Shown: positions 9,699 through 18,474 of the stretch, one piece after another | Position numbering within the stretch: the first letter of the stretch is position 1 | How the letters are laid out: every line of letters begins with the position of its first letter | Assembly: GCA_944326565.1 (NCBI GenBank) | Contig: CALVEL010000005.1 | Location: 1-64,000, forward strand | DNA: 64,000 bases | From: Candidatus Gastranaerophilales bacterium | GTDB taxonomy: Bacteria > Cyanobacteriota > Vampirovibrionia > Gastranaerophilales > Gastranaerophilaceae | Direction of reading: 5' to 3' | Position numbers and translations under genes: made by a program | Notes under the pieces: model-generated | What the model was told of the DNA's origin: nothing | Database searches by the model: none | What the model saw: only the letters and a program-made list of their open reading frames with translations

Positions 9699-10016
9699 AT
9701 GGATAATATTGATATTAGGGAATTAAGAATAATAAGTTATATCGCTTTAGTTATAGTCATTTTCATGCTTTTTAGCTCTTTTTTGGGTGATATAACATTT
9801 CGTCTAACTTATATTAATGCAAAAGTAAAAGCTACAACCGAAAAAATACTTAATCCACAAAAAGACTACCCGATACAAAAAAATATTCCTGATACTGAAC
9901 AAGAAATAATAGAAGTAAGAACGCACAAAAGAGAAATTTATAAATTAAAAACTCAAGCTGAATATACAATTACAGGTTTAGTTGTAGCAACTAATACCAA
10001 CTTTTTTTTTACGTGA
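9699..10016 (+). CDS. N-terminal part of a split conserved hypothetical membrane protein
   Basis: The 105-residue frame begins with one membrane segment (about residues 12-33) followed by a linker and the start of a soluble domain ending in ITGLVVATNTN. It runs into a run of nine T (10002-10010) and stops 6 codons later. The same domain continues without loss in the frame of the next entry: with one T fewer, the reading would go through F-F-L-R-D-V-M-R-T. So this and the following entry are parts of one gene of about 250 codons. No function is known to me. Confidence 0.6.
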   Translation: MDNIDIRELRIISYIALVIVIFMLFSSFLGDITFRLTYINAKVKATTEKILNPQKDYPIQKNIPDTEQEIIEVRTHKREIYKLKTQAEYTITGLVVATNTNFFFT

Positions 10017-10020
10017 TGTT

Positions 10021-10452
10021 ATGAGAACCCCTTTTGATGAAGTATGTCTAATGGATATAGGTCTAGTCTGGGGAGAAATTGCTGATAAAAGCTACATAAA
10101 AAAACACTTAAAATTTAAATCTACCAAAACTCTAGGTCAATCAAGACGACTTTCTGTCTCAACCCCTGATTATCAAAAAATGCCATATAAGTGGGAATAT
10201 GTAAGCACACATATGTCTCACACTCACCTGATACCAGGAAGTGTAAATGTCATGAGTGCTCTTTTAAAAATAAAAAAGAACGATATTGTAAAACTTGACG
10301 GCTACCTAGTTGATATCTATACTAACAAAGGTGATGTTGTCGCACTTACAAGTCTTTCAAGAGGAGACAGAGATTCTACAAGCAGAGGATACGGAGCATG
10401 TGAGGACATGTATGTAACTCAAGTTCAAATCGGCGATAAAATTTACAAATAG
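10021..10452 (+). CDS. C-terminal part of the split conserved hypothetical protein
   Basis: The 143-residue frame carries most of the conserved domain: DIGLVWGEIAD, then STHMSHTHLIPGS, VKLDGYLVDI, and a C-terminal SLSRGDRDSTSRGYGACEDMYV. Such conserved blocks suggest a real folded domain under selection. The nominal ATG at 10021 is inside the domain and has no Shine-Dalgarno. The frame is open upstream to the T9 run that separates it from the preceding fragment. The family resembles uncharacterised single-pass membrane proteins; I cannot name a function. Confidence 0.6.
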   Translation: MRTPFDEVCLMDIGLVWGEIADKSYIKKHLKFKSTKTLGQSRRLSVSTPDYQKMPYKWEYVSTHMSHTHLIPGSVNVMSALLKIKKNDIVKLDGYLVDIYTNKGDVVALTSLSRGDRDSTSRGYGACEDMYVTQVQIGDKIYK

Positions 10453-10462
10453 CAATTTTACG

Positions 10463-12058
10463 TTATGAAAATAATCCGTTAATTTTATCAATAATATCCT
10501 GCGGATCGATTTCATTAGTAACTTTGTTTATATCTTGAGCAATCTGATACAATTTAGCAGCTTCGATCTTATCTCCTGTTATTGTTATTGCTCTTGCAAG
10601 ATTAAAATGAGCCAGTGCATAATTAGGATTGCATTCTATTGATTTTTTAAATAATTCAATAGCTTTTTTTACTCTGCCTAAATCATCAAGATAAATTACC
10701 CCCAGATTGTTGTAAGCTATGTCATAATTATTATCATACTCAATAGACATTTCATATTCTTTGATTGCTTCATCCAAATCCCCTTTTCCCCAGTATAAAA
10801 AGCCTAAATTACAGTGTATTTTTGCATTTTTGGGATCCAAATCCAATGCATTACGATAGACGGCAAGAGCATTATCATAATCTTCCTTGTCATAAAAAGC
10901 ACTACCAAGATTAATATAAATATCAATATCCTCAGGTGTAAGAAGATAAGCACTTTGATATGACCCGATTGCAGCATTAATATCTTTTTTAGATTCCTGA
11001 TAAACAAACCCTAAAGTTTGATTTATTATACTTGTCCATTGTTTTTTGGGATTTAAAGTAACAGCAGTTTGAAAATGCGAAATAGCACCTTCTATATCAC
11101 CTTTTATATAGAGTATATTTGCTAAGTTGGAGTGAACATCAGGCATATTAGGCATTATTTGAATTAATTTTTCATATACTTCTACAGCACTGTCATAATC
11201 ACCAAGCTCTTCATAAGCCTGACAAAGATGTCTGTATGCCTGGATATTTAGACTATCAAGCCATATAGCCATTTTATATTCAGTAATAGCATCATCAAAT
11301 CTTCCAAGACTTCTGTAAATATCTCCTAATAAACAATACAAAGGCACAAATCCGGGAGCTTTTTCTATAGCATTGATATAAATATCAATAGCATTATCAA
11401 TTCCCTTAGTATGTACCATATAGAATCCTTTTGTCAGAATAGGGAAAAATCTAAAATAAGAAATAGTTCTCAAAACATTTTGAATAGCTAGACTATCAAA
11501 AGGTAAAGTCAAAATTGATAAAATAAGCTCCCACTTTGATTTCAAAAAATTTCTAAAAGATCTGAATGAAGAAATACTATATAAATTTGAAAGCAAAAAA
11601 TGCGCGCAAGAATTTCTAAAAGGAGCATATTTAATTGCCTTCTTCGCATTTATAGATGCTTCCAAAAATCTTGCTTTTTTAGTATATGTCTCAGCCAAAA
11701 GATAATAAGCTTTTGAAAATTTATTATTTTTAGAAATAGCCATATCAAAGTAATTTATTGCTTTATCTAAATCACCTTTATAAAAATGAGCCTTTCCAAT
11801 CTTATAATAAATTTCCTCAGAATCAATGTAGGATTCCATTGCTCTTTGGTATTCAGTAATTGCCTCATCAATATATTGAGAAGAATTATAGATATCTAAA
11901 TGCCAAGCTAAATATAAATCACCCAATCTTAAATGTAAATCTGCATTGGTAGGATCATCCTGCAAACCGAGCTGACAAAGCTCAATTGCATTTTTTACAT
12001 TACCGGTTTTATATTCTTTATTAATCTTTTTTTCCAAAATTTTTGTATCAGTCGTCAT
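10463..12058 (-). CDS. Tetratricopeptide-repeat protein
   Basis: The 531-residue protein is almost entirely TPR repeats, about twelve of them, with the usual pattern of small residues at positions 8 and 20 (for example A-I-x-x-Y-x-x-A-L-x-L-D-P) through residues 15-520. No signal peptide or clear membrane segment is present; a hydrophobic stretch near 180-200 interrupts the array. It is probably a cytoplasmic scaffold. It ends convergently 11 nt from the split gene and starts divergently from the citrate synthase-like gene. AAGAAAG precedes the ATG. Binding partners are unknown. Confidence 0.85.
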   Translation of the reverse strand: MTTDTKILEKKINKEYKTGNVKNAIELCQLGLQDDPTNADLHLRLGDLYLAWHLDIYNSSQYIDEAITEYQRAMESYIDSEEIYYKIGKAHFYKGDLDKAINYFDMAISKNNKFSKAYYLLAETYTKKARFLEASINAKKAIKYAPFRNSCAHFLLSNLYSISSFRSFRNFLKSKWELILSILTLPFDSLAIQNVLRTISYFRFFPILTKGFYMVHTKGIDNAIDIYINAIEKAPGFVPLYCLLGDIYRSLGRFDDAITEYKMAIWLDSLNIQAYRHLCQAYEELGDYDSAVEVYEKLIQIMPNMPDVHSNLANILYIKGDIEGAISHFQTAVTLNPKKQWTSIINQTLGFVYQESKKDINAAIGSYQSAYLLTPEDIDIYINLGSAFYDKEDYDNALAVYRNALDLDPKNAKIHCNLGFLYWGKGDLDEAIKEYEMSIEYDNNYDIAYNNLGVIYLDDLGRVKKAIELFKKSIECNPNYALAHFNLARAITITGDKIEAAKLYQIAQDINKVTNEIDPQDIIDKINGLFS

Positions 12059-12176
12059 ATTACTTTCTTAAAACCAAGCCTGCATCATATAATATTTATT
12101 TTAATTAATATTATATAAAAAAGCAAGTTGTTTAGATATATTTAGTGTATAATATTGAAAAAAAATAGGAGTATTT

Positions 12177-13481
12177 ATGAATAAAATTTATTTTGTTGAT
12201 GTAACAAACAGAGACGGTGTACAAACTTCAAGACTAGGTCTTGCAAAACTACAAAAAACAATAATCAATTTGATGCTTGATGATATGGGCATTAGTCAGT
12301 CAGAATTTGGTTTCCCGACTACAAGCCATGAAATTAATTATTTAAACGGCAATCTTGAACTTGTAGATCGTAATGTAATTACAAAGACAAAATTATCAGG
12401 ATGGATGCGCGGTATTGCAGATGATGTTGAATTATCATTCAAAAATGTACCAAAATTAAAGAATCTAAATCTTTCACAATCAACTTCAGAACAAATGATT
12501 CATGGTAAGTATCTCGGCAAAAAAACTCCGCAAGATATTATAAATATGACTTGTGAAGCAGTTGAGTGTGCAGTTTCCAAAGGTGCTGAAACAATCGGTG
12601 TAAATGCAGAAGATGCATCAAGAAGTGATATTGATTTTCTTATAAAATATGCAAATGAAGCTAAAAAATGCGGAGCACACAGATTCCGATACTGTGACAC
12701 TCTAGGATATGAAGACCCTCAGACAACTTATGACAGAATTTATAAAATAGCTAAAGCAACAGAAATGCCAATTGAACTACATTTTCATAATGATTTAGGA
12801 ATGGCAGCAGCCTGTTCTGTTATGGGAGCCAAAGCTGCAATTGATGCTGGTGTAGATGCATATATAAACACAGCAATAAACGGAATGGGAGAACGCGCTG
12901 GAAATGCAGACCTTGCATCTTGTCTGTTAGCTGTATTAAAATCAGCAGGATTTAAAAATAAATACCAGATAGATGAAAAAATTGATTTAAGTAAAATATG
13001 GAAACTCGCAAAATATACAGCATATGCTTTTCGTGTACCTATTCCGATAAACCAGCCGGCTGTAGGGGATAATGCATTTGCACATGAATCAGGCATTCAT
13101 GCTGACGGCGCTCTAAAAGACAGACGAAATTACGAATTATACGATTTTGAAGAATTAGGAAGAGGTGAACCTGAAATTATTGAAACCGGCAGAATGATTA
13201 CAACCGGTGAATATGGTGGAATTAAGGGTTTTAGAAACGTATATGAAAATCTGGAACTTGAATTCAAAGATGAACATGAAGCAAGGAATATCTTAGAACT
13301 TGCAAGGTACGCAAACGTTCATACTCAACAACCTCTTACTGATAGTGAGTTGCGTTTTATATATTATTACCCCGAAATTGCAGCAAAAATAATGACAGTA
13401 TCTCCTTATTATGAACCGGAAGGTGCAATAAAAGAACGTGTTGATGCACATCTTTTAACAATGCCACACAAAATTATATAA
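12177..13481 (+). CDS. Re-citrate synthase / homocitrate synthase-family enzyme
   Basis: This 434-residue member of the HMGL-like (DRE-TIM) family condenses acetyl-CoA with a 2-oxo acid. Active-site elements are visible: TNRDGVQTSR near residue 10, the metal-binding HFHND near 201, and INGMGERAGNADL near 234, followed by the FAHESGIHADGALKDR segment of the C-terminal domain. The overall sequence, especially NRDGVQT and the long GRGEPEIIETGR block, looks to me more like Re-type citrate synthase than NifV or LeuA, but specificity is inference. A LeuC/aconitase-type gene lies downstream, which would fit the first steps of glutamate synthesis in an anaerobe. A TATAAT (12148-12153) and AGGAG precede the start. 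Confidence 0.75.
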   Translation: MNKIYFVDVTNRDGVQTSRLGLAKLQKTIINLMLDDMGISQSEFGFPTTSHEINYLNGNLELVDRNVITKTKLSGWMRGIADDVELSFKNVPKLKNLNLSQSTSEQMIHGKYLGKKTPQDIINMTCEAVECAVSKGAETIGVNAEDASRSDIDFLIKYANEAKKCGAHRFRYCDTLGYEDPQTTYDRIYKIAKATEMPIELHFHNDLGMAAACSVMGAKAAIDAGVDAYINTAINGMGERAGNADLASCLLAVLKSAGFKNKYQIDEKIDLSKIWKLAKYTAYAFRVPIPINQPAVGDNAFAHESGIHADGALKDRRNYELYDFEELGRGEPEIIETGRMITTGEYGGIKGFRNVYENLELEFKDEHEARNILELARYANVHTQQPLTDSELRFIYYYPEIAAKIMTVSPYYEPEGAIKERVDAHLLTMPHKII

Positions 13482-13571
13482 ATATTTTTGTAAATTATTC
13501 TTAATATATCCGCAAAAATTTTGTTTCAAGAACTTTATAAAAGAATTGAAAAGCCAAAAAAGGAGATTAAT

Positions 13572-14501
13572 ATGAATATTCAGCCAATATCTGCAGGATA
13601 CATCAATATTAAAAATAATAAAGTTACAAAAAATTCGAATAATTATAATCCTCCAATTTTTAGAGGAGAAGAAAACAATAATATTGATAAAAGAAGAATT
13701 GCAAATGCAATGAAAGCATTAGCGCTAAGTTCTGCTGTTGCGTTCACCCCTGCAATAATTTCTTGCGGTACTGATGATCTGGATGAATATTGCGATCATC
13801 CAAACCATATAGATCCACCATATCCATCAGATTCGACTAATGTGGGGAAAGATACAATTTATACAGGTAAAACATATGAAACTCCTGAAATTAAAATGCT
13901 AAGATATAAAGTAGATGGCAATGACACTACTAAAATAGGTTCTGTAACATTCTCAAAAAGTATTATACATGTACCTTATAATGCACATAAGTCATCAGAA
14001 TTACAGACTGTCGCAAAATTTATTGATATATTAGGACTAAAAACTAAAAATATAGATAAAGAATATGTAGCAACAAAAGCATTTGATTATAATATGATTC
14101 CAGCACAACTTACTTGGCTGAACGAAAGAACAGGAACTGTAAATCAGCTTAAATACAACGGGTATGACAGCGAAGATAATAAAATTAAAATGGATCTGAT
14201 ATCAATACCTGCAGATTCTAACCCTATAGAAAGACAACTCAATTTAATAGTCGCTGGTAATAATAAACTTCTTGTACACATCTTTGATAAAGAAGGCATA
14301 CAAAAATATGATGAACAGTTGTATACTCTTGATAATGATACGATTTCACAATTTAATATAAACGAAAATAACAATTTTGAAAAAATTTGTGAATATTCAA
14401 AAGGAAAAGATTCTACAACAGTATCAGTAAAAGATAAATCCGGCAATAAATATAATCTTGCAAACTTTGATGTTCTGACTGCAATTTCAGAAGAAAAATA
14501 A
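13572..14501 (+). CDS. Putative lipoprotein with an N-terminal leader before its signal segment
   Basis: No known family recognised. The start was set at ATG 13572, 6 nt after AAAGGAG; an upstream in-frame start has no ribosome site. The 309-residue protein opens with MNIQPISAGY and an Asn-rich stretch that ends in P-P-I-F-R-G (residue 32). Only then comes a hydrophobic segment (about 46-64) ending in I-I-S-C with Cys65, which matches a lipobox. The remaining 245 residues are soluble-looking and beta-rich. A signal segment placed 45 residues in is odd. The leader resembles those of four other proteins in this window. It lies between two carboxylate-metabolism genes, perhaps by chance. Confidence 0.65.
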   Translation: MNIQPISAGYINIKNNKVTKNSNNYNPPIFRGEENNNIDKRRIANAMKALALSSAVAFTPAIISCGTDDLDEYCDHPNHIDPPYPSDSTNVGKDTIYTGKTYETPEIKMLRYKVDGNDTTKIGSVTFSKSIIHVPYNAHKSSELQTVAKFIDILGLKTKNIDKEYVATKAFDYNMIPAQLTWLNERTGTVNQLKYNGYDSEDNKIKMDLISIPADSNPIERQLNLIVAGNNKLLVHIFDKEGIQKYDEQLYTLDNDTISQFNINENNNFEKICEYSKGKDSTTVSVKDKSGNKYNLANFDVLTAISEEK

Positions 14502-14552
14502 CTGCATTGAATTTTCTTTTTATGCTAAAATAAAGCAAAAAGGAGATGTCAT

Positions 14553-15794
14553 ATGGGACAAACTTTAGCTGAAAAGATAATATCAGAACATGCTGGACAT
14601 AGCGTAAAAGCAGGTGAGCTCGTAATTGCAAATGTTGATGTTTGTGCAGTACAAGATGGTACCGGTCCTCTTACAGTACAAGAATTTAAGAAATTGGGTA
14701 AAGAAAAACTTTATAACCCTGAAAGAACAATTCTTTTCATAGATCATGCATCTCCTAGTCCCAGAAAAGAGCTATCAAATACTCACACAGTACTTCGAAA
14801 TTTTTCTAAAGATTATGGTGCAATATTATCCGATGTTGGTGCTGGAGTATGTCATCAAAGATTAATTGAAAGTTTTGTAAATCCATGCGAAATATTGGTT
14901 GGCGCGGACTCTCATACATGTACATCAGGTGCTTTAGGAGCATTCGCAACGGGCATGGGGTCTACGGATATAGCTGTAGCTATGGCTCTTGGCAAAACTT
15001 GGCTTAAAGTTCCTCAAACATTTAAAATAGAGGTAACTGGAAAATTCAGAAAAGGCATCTCATCAAAAGATTTAATGCTTCACATAATTGGCTTAATCGG
15101 AGCTGATGGAGCTACATACAGAGCATTAGAATTTACAGGCGACACAATAGAAAACATGGAAATGTCAGAAAGATTTACGCTTGCCAATATGGCTGTTGAA
15201 GCAGGTGCAAAAGCTGGACTGTTTGTTGCCGATGAAAAAACAAGAGAATATTTAAAACAACACGGAAGAGAGCATAAATTCCGCTCTATTAAACCTGATA
15301 GTGATGCTTTGTATGAAAGAATTATTAAAATTAATGCTGAAGATATCACACATACAATTTCATGTCCTCATACTGTAGATAACACCAAAACTATAGATGA
15401 ATTAGGCAAAGTTAATGTTGATCAGGTTTTTATCGGCACATGCACAAATGGAAGAATTGAAGATTTAAGAATTGTGGCAGATATTTTAAAAGGGAAAAAA
15501 GCAAATTCAAACGTAAGACTTCTTATATGTCCTGCATCCAAAGAAGTATATTTAAAAGCACTGGATGAAGGACTGATAAATATATTTGTAGAGGCAAATG
15601 CAGCTATTTTACCGCCAGGGTGCGGACCATGTGTAGGAGTTCATGCTGGTACTCTTGCTGATGGAGAAGTTTGTCTTGCTACTCAAAACAGAAACTTCCA
15701 AGGCAGAATGGGAAATACAAAAGGCTACATTTATTTAGCATCACCATATGTTGCGGCTTATACCGCTATTAGGGGTTATATTTCTGCAGAATAA
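14553..15794 (+). CDS. Aconitase-superfamily dehydratase, large subunit (LeuC/HacA type)
   Basis: The 413-residue protein has the length and motifs of the large subunit of isopropylmalate/homoaconitate dehydratases. It has the substrate-binding GADSHTCTSGALGAF and the [4Fe-4S] ligands in FIGTCTNGRIEDL and PPGCGPCVG, all present. These enzymes isomerise a 2- or 3-hydroxy tricarboxylate or isopropylmalate and need a separate small subunit, not found in this window. The partner enzyme upstream (a Re-citrate/homocitrate synthase-type) suggests aconitase or homoaconitase activity rather than leucine synthesis, but this is inferred from context. AAAGGAG lies before the ATG. Confidence 0.85.
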   Translation: MGQTLAEKIISEHAGHSVKAGELVIANVDVCAVQDGTGPLTVQEFKKLGKEKLYNPERTILFIDHASPSPRKELSNTHTVLRNFSKDYGAILSDVGAGVCHQRLIESFVNPCEILVGADSHTCTSGALGAFATGMGSTDIAVAMALGKTWLKVPQTFKIEVTGKFRKGISSKDLMLHIIGLIGADGATYRALEFTGDTIENMEMSERFTLANMAVEAGAKAGLFVADEKTREYLKQHGREHKFRSIKPDSDALYERIIKINAEDITHTISCPHTVDNTKTIDELGKVNVDQVFIGTCTNGRIEDLRIVADILKGKKANSNVRLLICPASKEVYLKALDEGLINIFVEANAAILPPGCGPCVGVHAGTLADGEVCLATQNRNFQGRMGNTKGYIYLASPYVAAYTAIRGYISAE

Positions 15795-15892
15795 TTCTAA
15801 TCGTGCAAAAAAAAAGATAATCCTCCTATTATAAGCATTAGCGCAAACATTTTCTGGCAAATATTCCTTACTATAATTGTAAGGAGAAAAGT

Positions 15893-16492
15893 ATGTCAGA
15901 TTCTAAGCTGCAATATAAAAAAATGACTTTAGAAGAACTTGTTGTTTTGTCTCAACAAAATGATTTAAAAGCTTTGGAAGAATTAATAAAACGTGAGCAA
16001 AAAAATGTTTTTGCAGCCTTTTCTTATCTCAGCGATAAACGTGAAAATGTTTCTGACTTAACTCAAGAAGCTCTAATGCGGGTTGCAAAAAACATAAACA
16101 GCTTAAAAAATCCAAAAAATTTTAAAAGCTGGCTAAATACAATTATAACAAATCTTTTTTATGATGAGCTTCGAAAAACATCAAGAAAACCAGACACTAT
16201 TTCTATTGATGAAGATGATTGTGAGAATTCAACATTTAATATTTTATCTTTGATACCAGACAAAAAATGTAAACCCCATGAAAAATGCATTACCAATGAA
16301 TTGGATAAAATCATAAAAGAAGCAATACAAAAATTACCAGAACAATTTAGAATTGCAATTGTATTAAGAGAATTGCAAGGTCTTAGTTATGAAGAAATAG
16401 CAAAAGCTACTAATTCTAGCGTTGGGACGGTAAAATCTCGTATTGCAAGAGCTCGCTGTAAATTACAAGAAGGTTTAAAAGCGTACATATAA
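15893..16492 (+). CDS. ECF-type sigma factor
   Basis: This 199-residue sigma70-family factor has only regions 2 and 4. Region 2 includes SDLTQEALMRVAKNI and the -10 recognition part FKSWLNTIITNLFYDELRK; region 4 has LPEQFRIAIVLRELQGLSYEEIA and the helix-turn-helix up to GTVKSRIARARCKL. AAGGAG precedes ATG 15893 and TATAAT (15872-15877) lies upstream without a good -35 box. The next gene encodes its likely zinc anti-sigma factor, starting 18 nt later. Targets are unknown. Confidence 0.92.
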   Translation: MSDSKLQYKKMTLEELVVLSQQNDLKALEELIKREQKNVFAAFSYLSDKRENVSDLTQEALMRVAKNINSLKNPKNFKSWLNTIITNLFYDELRKTSRKPDTISIDEDDCENSTFNILSLIPDKKCKPHEKCITNELDKIIKEAIQKLPEQFRIAIVLRELQGLSYEEIAKATNSSVGTVKSRIARARCKLQEGLKAYI

Positions 16493-16509
16493 AAATGAAA
16501 GGAGCCATA

Positions 16510-17061
16510 ATGCAACAACAACTGACATGTGAGCAAGTAAGCGCTTTACTTACATATTATGTAGAAAACAAACTTAATGAACCGCTAAAAAAATATCTTG
16601 AATATCATTTAAGTATTTGTCCTGAATGTAGTGAAAAACTTAAAAAACTAAAAAAATTAGTTAACAATTACAATGAAATATCTAAACGCATAAATTCAGA
16701 TGATGAAATTGAAGAAAATTCTTATTTTAACAAACAATATGAAGACTTCAAACTAAATTTATCTGCATATATTGATAATGAGTTAACTGATGAAGAAAAT
16801 ATAAGAATAAAAAAAATTGCCATATCAAACCCGATTGCACGAAAAGATTTAGAAGATATTTATACATTTAAAAGATTACTTCATTCATCATTTGATAAAA
16901 CAAAAAATGATTCGAAAGAAGATTATTCAAAAAACATTCTTAATGATATTTATTCATTACACCAAAATAACAAACTTGATCCGTTTTATATGATAATGAC
17001 AATTTTTTCAGTAATTATTGCAGCAATAATTCTTGGTGTCATTAACATATTTGTACTTTAG
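16510..17061 (+). CDS. Zinc-finger anti-sigma factor, single-pass membrane protein
   Basis: The 183-residue protein starts with an anti-sigma zinc-finger helix pair: LTCEQVSALLTYYVENKL followed by a His and the CPEC pair (H-x3-C-x2-C), the ZAS/HC2 signature. A second, weaker anti-sigma-like helical segment with DFKLNLSAYIDNELTDEE lies near residue 80, lacking the Cys pair. A membrane segment fills the last 25 residues, so the sensor part is cytoplasmic. ATG 16510 was chosen since AAAGGAG sits 5 nt before it; the earlier ATG 16495 overlaps that site. It pairs with the upstream sigma factor and ends convergently, overlapping the next gene by 4 nt. Confidence 0.85.
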   Translation: MQQQLTCEQVSALLTYYVENKLNEPLKKYLEYHLSICPECSEKLKKLKKLVNNYNEISKRINSDDEIEENSYFNKQYEDFKLNLSAYIDNELTDEENIRIKKIAISNPIARKDLEDIYTFKRLLHSSFDKTKNDSKEDYSKNILNDIYSLHQNNKLDPFYMIMTIFSVIIAAIILGVINIFVL

Positions 17062-17717
17062 ACTTTTAGATTATTACCAGAAAATTTCATATATGCCAAC
17101 TTTTGATATGCTTCCATACTTAAAGGTTTGATTAACTGAATTTTAGAATTCTTAGAAACAATCTTCGGATTTCCATCTTTTGAAAGAATTTCTTTTTGTT
17201 TTCTTGCTGCATATTCATTACGTAAAATAGGTGTAAGTATATTACAGGATGCAATAGAGCCAATAGTGTTTGTAATCATACTAACTCCGCTTTTAAGACT
17301 TTTAAACTCATTCAAAAGTTCTCCTGACATATTTTTAGATATATCAGTCGTAATTTTACCGACATTTTGCACTTTATTTTCTTTAATAAACTTATCAATG
17401 ACAGGAGTAGTTAGCTTGCCCGTTTTTACAAGTTTTACACCAAAATTTGTAAAAGCGTTGGTAACAAGATAAAAGGATAAAATATTTATTGCTGCATCAG
17501 CACATTCTTGAGGAATTAAAAATAATTTTTCTTTTTTAGAAATTTTATCGTTAAATGCAATAGCCATAACTTGAGCGGCTGCAGAAAGAGTCCAGCTCAA
17601 CACACCTGTATGTACAAGCATTTTTCCTGGTTCTTCACCATAATGCTTGTATAAATAATTCTTTATTGCCATAAATTTTTTTGATGCAGTTTCTGCAAAA
17701 TTACTTAGAAGTGTCAT
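17058..17717 (-). CDS. Hypothetical protein with hydrophobic segments
   Basis: I do not recognise this 219-residue protein. It has a segment around GVLSWTLSAAAQVMAIAF (about residues 38-55) and ILSFYLVTNAFTNFGV (about 80-95) that could be membrane-inserted, then a Lys-rich polar C-terminal half ending in K-F-S-G-N-N. A strong GGAGGTG precedes the ATG. Its start overlaps the end of the next upstream gene by 17 nt, so the two are one operon and their products may act together. Confidence 0.6.
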   Translation of the reverse strand: MTLLSNFAETASKKFMAIKNYLYKHYGEEPGKMLVHTGVLSWTLSAAAQVMAIAFNDKISKKEKLFLIPQECADAAINILSFYLVTNAFTNFGVKLVKTGKLTTPVIDKFIKENKVQNVGKITTDISKNMSGELLNEFKSLKSGVSMITNTIGSIASCNILTPILRNEYAARKQKEILSKDGNPKIVSKNSKIQLIKPLSMEAYQKLAYMKFSGNNLKV

Positions 17718-18312
17718 TTTTCACACCTCCAGTCTTCTCAATAAATTTATTTGTTAAAAACCTAGTTAATGGCGCATCAATTGCGAAATTAGTAATAGAC
17801 ATTACAAACAAAGAAAGAATAGTGCCAAGAGTCTTTCTATACTGTTTCATTGCTTCGCTGATATCACTTATAGCATTAGATGGGGAGAAAAATGTATTAA
17901 GTTTATTCAATTTTATTTTTTGACCAATTTTATCGACTGATGAAGGTAACTTAGACCACTTGTTAATCGCAGCTATACAACCATATCTAATAATTACTCC
18001 AGTTGTAGTTCCTGCAATAATTTTAGCAACTGTTCTGCATACAGAAACTTTTCTTGTATCCTCATCAACACTTTTATTATGAGCATCAATAAACGGCTGT
18101 GACATAAGTGCTGATACACCAAGTATTAAACGATTCTCTGGAGATGAAATCTCTCGACCAACCCATTTTATCCTTTTTTGCCATTTTTCACTACCGATAG
18201 AAACATTTGGAATACAGTCATAAAAAGTCTGCTGTACCTTTTGTGAGCCGTTTTTTGCAACACGATACAGATATGAATTTTTTATATATGATGATATTCC
18301 TGCTAGTGACAT
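17701..18312 (-). CDS. Hypothetical protein with hydrophobic segments
   Basis: No family recognised. The protein (203 residues from ATG 18312; a TTG four codons upstream is the alternative) has hydrophobic stretches near AKIIAGTTTGVIIRYGC (about 102-120) and TILSLFVMSITNFAIDA (about 162-180). The phrase SALMSQPFIDAHNKSVDEDTR precedes the first. It looks like a small membrane-associated protein and is co-transcribed with the overlapping downstream gene. No clear Shine-Dalgarno is visible at either start. Confidence 0.55.
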   Translation of the reverse strand: MSLAGISSYIKNSYLYRVAKNGSQKVQQTFYDCIPNVSIGSEKWQKRIKWVGREISSPENRLILGVSALMSQPFIDAHNKSVDEDTRKVSVCRTVAKIIAGTTTGVIIRYGCIAAINKWSKLPSSVDKIGQKIKLNKLNTFFSPSNAISDISEAMKQYRKTLGTILSLFVMSITNFAIDAPLTRFLTNKFIEKTGGVKNDTSK

Positions 18313-18474
18313 ATTTCTACCCAAGTCAATAAAGATTATGAATACTCATAATTGCTTGCAAAATTTATATTATTACAAAAATTTTACAAAAAAAAGCACA
18401 TCATAAGTAATTTTAATACAATTTTAGCAAATAATATTAAAACAAACTAGCAGGCATAAACTATGTATTTTTTT

